The position numbers and the translations under genes are program-made. The notes under the pieces were generated by a model. It had not been told where the DNA came from and did not search any database. It saw only the letters and a program-made list of their open reading frames with translations. Below, one piece after another: positions 5,999-9,550 of a stretch of 9,550 nt of DNA. Positions within the stretch are counted from its first letter, which is position 1. Every line of letters begins with the position of its first letter. This DNA is from an uncultured Flavobacteriaceae bacterium (GTDB lineage Bacteria; Bacteroidota; Bacteroidia; Flavobacteriales; Flavobacteriaceae): the NCBI GenBank assembly GCA_947311745.1, contig CAMZLT010000089.1:1-9550 (forward strand), read 5' to 3'.

Positions 5999-8900
5999 AT
6001 GAAATCAAAAATTTTATTAGTATTACTATTTATTAGTAGCTTTTATAGTACAAAAGCACAAAACCAAAAAATTTATTTTGGAGATTTAAAAGCAAGACAT
6101 ATTGGACCTGCTTTTATGAGTGGAAGAATTATTGACCTTGAAAACCATCCAACAAACAGTCGTATTATGTACGTCGGAACCGCTGGAGGAGGCGTTTGGA
6201 AATCAAACGATGGAGGTGTTAATTTTAACCCTATTTTTGACGAATATTGCCAATCTATTGGTAGTATTGAAATTGACCCAAACGACCCAGACAATACCAT
6301 TTATGTTGGTACTGGTGAAATTTGGACTCGTAATAGTATTTCGGTTGGTGATGGATTATACAAATCAACTGATGGTGGTTCAAATTGGAAAAAAATTGGT
6401 TTTGAAAATTCCGAAAGAATTGCAAATATTATTGTAAATCCTAAAAATTCGAAAGAAATTTATGTTGCTGTTCTTGGTGCTCTTTGGGGAGATAGTGAAG
6501 AAAGAGGACTATACAAAACAACCGATGGAGGTATAACATGGAATAAAATTTTATATACCGATGCCAAAACAGGTTGTGCTGATTTAGCAATGGATCCTAA
6601 TAATCCAAATATTTTATACGCTTCTATGTGGCAATTTCGTCGTACTGGTTGGTCGTTTACCTCTGGTGGAAACACTAGTGCTTTATATAAATCTATCGAT
6701 GCAGGAAAAACATGGAACAAAATTCATAACGGTTTTCCTGAAGGCGATTTAGGACGACTTGCAATTGCTGTTGCTCCATCAAATACAAATGTTTTATATA
6801 CCGTAATTGAAGCAAAAGAGGATACAAAAAAAGGATTATACAGAAGTGATGATGCAGGAAAATCTTGGAAACAATTAAACAATGATTTCGGAATAACCGT
6901 AAGACCTTTCTACTTTTCTAGAATTGTAGTAGATCCTAAAAATGAAAATATTGTAGTAAAAGGAGGATTATTTGGATCAATATCAAAAGATGGCGGAAAA
7001 ACCTTTAAATCTTTGGGTTATTTACATCCAGATGTACACGACATTGTTTTTGATGTACACGATTCGGATAGAATGTACGTTGGTACAGATGGAGGTGTAT
7101 ATCGTTCATTAAATGGTGGTACTTCTATGGAAATCATAGAAAATTTACCAGTATCACAATTTTATCATATCAGTGTAGATAACAAAACACCATATAATAT
7201 TTATGGAGGTTTACAGGATAATGGCTCTTGGTTTGGTCCTTCGTCCTCTCCTGGAGGAATTAATCCTGGTGATTGGACATCTATTGGTGCTGGTGATGGT
7301 TTTAGAGTATTAAAACATCCTACAAAAGATATTGTATATTCCGAAATGCAAGGAGCTGAAAATATTTGGCAAATTGATATTAAAAATCATAAATCAAAAA
7401 CCATTCAGCCTTTAGCAGAAGAAGGATATCCAAAATTTAGATTTAATTGGAATGCTCCTATGGCAATTAGCGAAAACCAACCAGATCGTTTTTATATCGG
7501 AAGTCAATTTTTACACAAATCGGAAGATATGGGTAATACATGGACAATCATCTCACCTGATTTAACCACAAACGATCCAAATAAACAACAACAGGATAGT
7601 TCTGGTGGTTTGTCTAAAGATAATTCTGGTGCAGAAAATCACACAACCATTTTTACTATTGCAGAATCGCCTTTAGACGAAAATGTAATTTGGGTTGGAA
7701 CAGACGATGGTAACGTACAAGTAACGCAAAATGGCGGAAAAACATGGACAAACACCGTTAAAAACATAAAAGGATTACCAAAAAATACTTGGTGTTATCA
7801 TATAGAAGCTAGTAACTTCAATAAAGGAACTGCGTATGCTGTTTTTGACGGCCATACCATGAATGATAAAAATCCGTATGCATATAAAACTACCGATTTT
7901 GGAAAAACTTGGAAATCTATCATTTCAAAAGATGTTGTTGGATTTGTTAGAAATATTCAAGAAGATTATGTAAACGAAAATTTATTGTTTTTAGGCACTG
8001 AGTTTGGTTTATACATTACCATTGATGGTGGTAAAAATTGGACAAAATTCACAAAAAATATGCCTTCTGTTGCAGTACATTTCATTGCATTACAAAAACA
8101 AACCAACGATTTGGTTATGGGAACACATGGTAGAGGTATTATTATTATTGATGATATTTCTCCACTAAGAGAAATGAATACCGAAATACTAAAAGAAAAA
8201 GTGCATTTTTTCAAAACCAAACCATATACTATGTACGAAACTAGTAATTTTGGGGGCCATGGTGGAGAAACACAATTTGTAGGTGAAAATCCTTCTAAAC
8301 AACCAAAAATTAAATATTATCTAAATAAACGACACACGTTTGGTAAAATGTCTTTAGAAATTCAAGATAATGAAGGAAATGTTTTATCCGAACTTCCTGC
8401 AGGAAAAAATAAAGGAATTAATATTGTAGAATGGAATTATAGCATGAAATTACCCAAAATTGCTAAAGGGAAAACCTTTACATACGGAGGTTTTTCTAGT
8501 CCAAATTATCCAGCAGGAAAATACAATGTAGTACTAAAGAAAGGTAAAAATACGTATAAAAGTACGATTGAATTGGTGTACGATAACACATCTGATTTAA
8601 CTTTAAAAGACAGAGAATTTAAACAAAATACCATTATGAAATTGTATGATATGAATCAAGAATTGGCATATATGGTGTACGAAATGGATGCTATAATCGA
8701 TTATGCAAAAGAAAACAAAAAGAGTAAAATCGTAACGAAATTAGATACTTTAAAAAATACTTTAGTAATTACAACTGGTGATAATTATGTTGGCTCTTCC
8801 GAAAAACAATTACGAGAATTATTAACCGATATTTATAGTAGAGTAATTGGTAATTACGATAAACCAACCTCAACAGAGTTGAAAAATATCGAAAAAATGG

Positions 8901-9004
8901 TAAAACGATTCCAAAAAGCTAAAAAAGACTATCAAAAAATTAAAAAGAAAGTCAAGTTTTTAGATAAATTGGAACTAAAAACATTTAAAGAATTTATTAA
9001 ATAG
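5999..9004 (+). CDS. exported Asp-box (BNR) beta-propeller protein, sortilin/VPS10-like
   Basis: A 1001-residue secreted protein. I chose the ATG at 5999 because MKSKILLVLLFISSFYSTKA is a textbook signal peptide cleaved before Gln21; an in-frame ATG at 5975 adds eight residues and lies in the terminator hairpin. The body (about 30-720) is built of propeller blades marked by Asp-boxes (S/T-x-D/N-x-G-x-T/N-W/F). I count eleven, at 69, 123, 174, 232, 283, 329, 370 (degenerate), 508, 576, 631 and 674, often preceded by strands like IYVGT or LYAS. This matches proteins annotated as VPS10/sortilin-type or 'glycosyl hydrolase' BNR proteins of about 1000 residues. An Ig-like segment (about 735-860, PAGKYNVVLKKG) and a lysine-rich helical tail (865-1001) follow. 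No glycosidase catalytic set and no type IX secretion C-terminal domain were seen; binding or scaffolding is more likely than catalysis, but the ligand is unknown. Confidence 0.93.
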   Translation: MKSKILLVLLFISSFYSTKAQNQKIYFGDLKARHIGPAFMSGRIIDLENHPTNSRIMYVGTAGGGVWKSNDGGVNFNPIFDEYCQSIGSIEIDPNDPDNTIYVGTGEIWTRNSISVGDGLYKSTDGGSNWKKIGFENSERIANIIVNPKNSKEIYVAVLGALWGDSEERGLYKTTDGGITWNKILYTDAKTGCADLAMDPNNPNILYASMWQFRRTGWSFTSGGNTSALYKSIDAGKTWNKIHNGFPEGDLGRLAIAVAPSNTNVLYTVIEAKEDTKKGLYRSDDAGKSWKQLNNDFGITVRPFYFSRIVVDPKNENIVVKGGLFGSISKDGGKTFKSLGYLHPDVHDIVFDVHDSDRMYVGTDGGVYRSLNGGTSMEIIENLPVSQFYHISVDNKTPYNIYGGLQDNGSWFGPSSSPGGINPGDWTSIGAGDGFRVLKHPTKDIVYSEMQGAENIWQIDIKNHKSKTIQPLAEEGYPKFRFNWNAPMAISENQPDRFYIGSQFLHKSEDMGNTWTIISPDLTTNDPNKQQQDSSGGLSKDNSGAENHTTIFTIAESPLDENVIWVGTDDGNVQVTQNGGKTWTNTVKNIKGLPKNTWCYHIEASNFNKGTAYAVFDGHTMNDKNPYAYKTTDFGKTWKSIISKDVVGFVRNIQEDYVNENLLFLGTEFGLYITIDGGKNWTKFTKNMPSVAVHFIALQKQTNDLVMGTHGRGIIIIDDISPLREMNTEILKEKVHFFKTKPYTMYETSNFGGHGGETQFVGENPSKQPKIKYYLNKRHTFGKMSLEIQDNEGNVLSELPAGKNKGINIVEWNYSMKLPKIAKGKTFTYGGFSSPNYPAGKYNVVLKKGKNTYKSTIELVYDNTSDLTLKDREFKQNTIMKLYDMNQELAYMVYEMDAIIDYAKENKKSKIVTKLDTLKNTLVITTGDNYVGSSEKQLRELLTDIYSRVIGNYDKPTSTELKNIEKMVKRFQKAKKDYQKIKKKVKFLDKLELKTFKEFIK

Positions 9005-9008
9005 TTCA

Positions 9009-9153
9009 TTTATACCATAAATTCGCAAAGGTTTTCGTTACGAAAAGACAAAATGAGCGTTAGATTGGTGCGTATCGAAAAAACAAGTATTCCCAATAAT
9101 GACACATAGTTTAGCTTTATTATAAAAATACTTTGCGAATTTAAGGTTATAAA
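9009..9153. repeat. inverted-repeat element of about 145 bp (MITE-like or structured RNA)
   Basis: TAAATTCGCAAAG (9018-9030) and its exact complement CTTTGCGAATTTA (9131-9143) face each other across 100 nt. Allowing one mismatch and one gap the pairing extends outward to TTTATA (9009-9014) and its complement ending at 9153, giving arms of about 22-23 nt. The interior carries a small hairpin (TTTTCG 9032-9037 with CGAAAA 9041-9046) and no reading frame worth naming. It could be a miniature inverted-repeat element, a genome-wide intergenic repeat, or a folded 3' UTR of the BNR gene. Confidence 0.6.
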
Positions 9154-9182
9154 ATAGGCTGCAAAACTTGTAGCCTATTTTT
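9151..9182. terminator. terminator hairpin between convergent genes
   Basis: AAAATAGGCTGC (9151-9162) pairs with GTAGCCTATTTT (9170-9181) over 12 positions including one G-T wobble, with a 7-nt loop and five T residues at 9178-9182. It serves the plus-strand BNR gene (ends 9004); on the minus strand the stem ends in four T, so it may also stop transcripts of the HflX gene (ends 9335). Its left arm abuts the outer end of the inverted-repeat element. Confidence 0.75.
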
Positions 9183-9334
9183 AAAATTTAGATATTCCTA
9201 TTCCGTAAACCTTATAAGTAAGATTGCTTTATTTTCAAGAAAATAATAACTCATTTATATCTAAATATGCTATAAAAGCTATATTTCTATAAAACAACAT
9301 TAATCTCTAACTTTTACATCTGACCAACCAAAAA
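9183..9334. other. intergenic remainder, nothing recognised
   Basis: The last part of the 330-base gap between the BNR gene and hflX is AT-rich with stops in all frames. One weak imperfect hairpin near 9263-9288 has no U-tract. No promoter is expected here because both flanking genes converge on it. Confidence 0.5.
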
Positions 9335-9550
9335 TCACTCTGTATTCCCTAAATCATCGTATTCGTTATATAAATAATCGTGATATGGAAAACGAGTAAT
9401 GTGAATTTTTTTAACCAAATCATAGGTTTTTGTTTTAAACTCCTCTAAATTTTCTTTATTTAATGCCGAAATAAATATGGTATTGCTTTCTTCCATTTTT
9501 TGCATCCATGTTTTTTTCCAATCCTCCAAAGTGTAATGTATTTTACTTCG
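9335..9550 (-). CDS. hflX: GTPase HflX, C-terminal end (partial, runs off the window)
   Basis: Seventy-one residues are visible on the minus strand, ending in a TGA at 9335-9337, and the frame stays open to the window edge. The codon at 9529-9527 is TTG (leucine) within an open frame and is not a start. The segment SNTIFISALNKENLEEF matches the G5-type 'F-I-S-A' guanine-specificity loop of a Ras-like GTPase, and the following helix, then KKIHITRFPYHDYLY, matches the C-terminal strand-helix end typical of Bacteroidota HflX, a ribosome-associated GTPase that rescues or splits stalled 70S ribosomes. The G1-G4 motifs and the N-terminal domain lie outside the window. Another Era/Obg-related GTPase is possible, but the RFPYxDxLY ending favours HflX. 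Confidence 0.8.
   Translation of the reverse strand, partial: RSKIHYTLEDWKKTWMQKMEESNTIFISALNKENLEEFKTKTYDLVKKIHITRFPYHDYLYNEYDDLGNTE

Noticed and set aside
6073..6437. Open frames overlapping the BNR gene on both strands
   Set aside because: They are shadows of a long gene with clear family features; they have no homology or independent signals.
9263..9288. Imperfect AAATAT/ATATTT hairpin downstream of hflX
   Set aside because: Bulged, AT-only stem without a U-tract on either strand; likely chance.
9335..9529. Short 64-residue gene starting at 9529
   Set aside because: The codon there is TTG inside a frame open to the window edge, and the sequence is the C-terminus of an HflX-type GTPase, not a separate small protein.

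Overview
This is an AT-rich window (very A/T-biased third codon positions, no Shine-Dalgarno-like leaders, Bacteroidetes-type TAnnTTTG promoter elements) whose proteins look like those of the phylum Bacteroidota, most likely a member of the Flavobacteriaceae. The main support is the pairing of a TonB receptor carrying a carboxypeptidase-like N-terminal domain with a DUF4249 lipoprotein, the 'AQ' signal-peptide ends, and an exported BNR-repeat protein of the sortilin/VPS10 type. I cannot name the genus.

Region 1-1165 is a zone of gene decay. It starts with the C-terminal half of an RCK/TrkA-C potassium-channel regulatory protein, cut off from any pore domain by in-frame stops. On the opposite strand, in what looks like empty DNA, lies an unmistakable but dead clpS gene: 84 codons with three in-frame stops and an internal deletion that removes the N-degron-binding histidine.

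Region 1166-4958 (minus strand) is a tight three-gene transcription unit. It reads TonB-dependent receptor (792 aa), then DUF4249 lipoprotein (278 aa, 5-nt gap), then DNA-3-methyladenine glycosylase I, tag (186 aa, 11-nt gap). The first two probably form an outer-membrane uptake pair; tag appears to ride along on the same transcript. The unit is read from a divergent intergenic region (4959-5136) holding good minus-strand promoter candidates and an inverted repeat that overlaps the -7 box.

Region 5137-9004 (plus strand) encodes two exported proteins: a LolA/LolB-fold 'outer membrane lipoprotein-sorting'-like protein (261 aa) and a large Asp-box (BNR) beta-propeller protein (1001 aa). A strong intrinsic terminator separates them and sits only 13 nt before the start codon of the second.

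Region 9005-9550 holds an imperfect inverted-repeat element of about 145 bp, a terminator hairpin, and the C-terminal end of an HflX-type GTPase running off the right edge on the minus strand. I saw no tRNA, rRNA, CRISPR array, transposase or recognisable defence system. The window is mostly ordinary envelope and housekeeping sequence; the decayed clpS is the most notable item.
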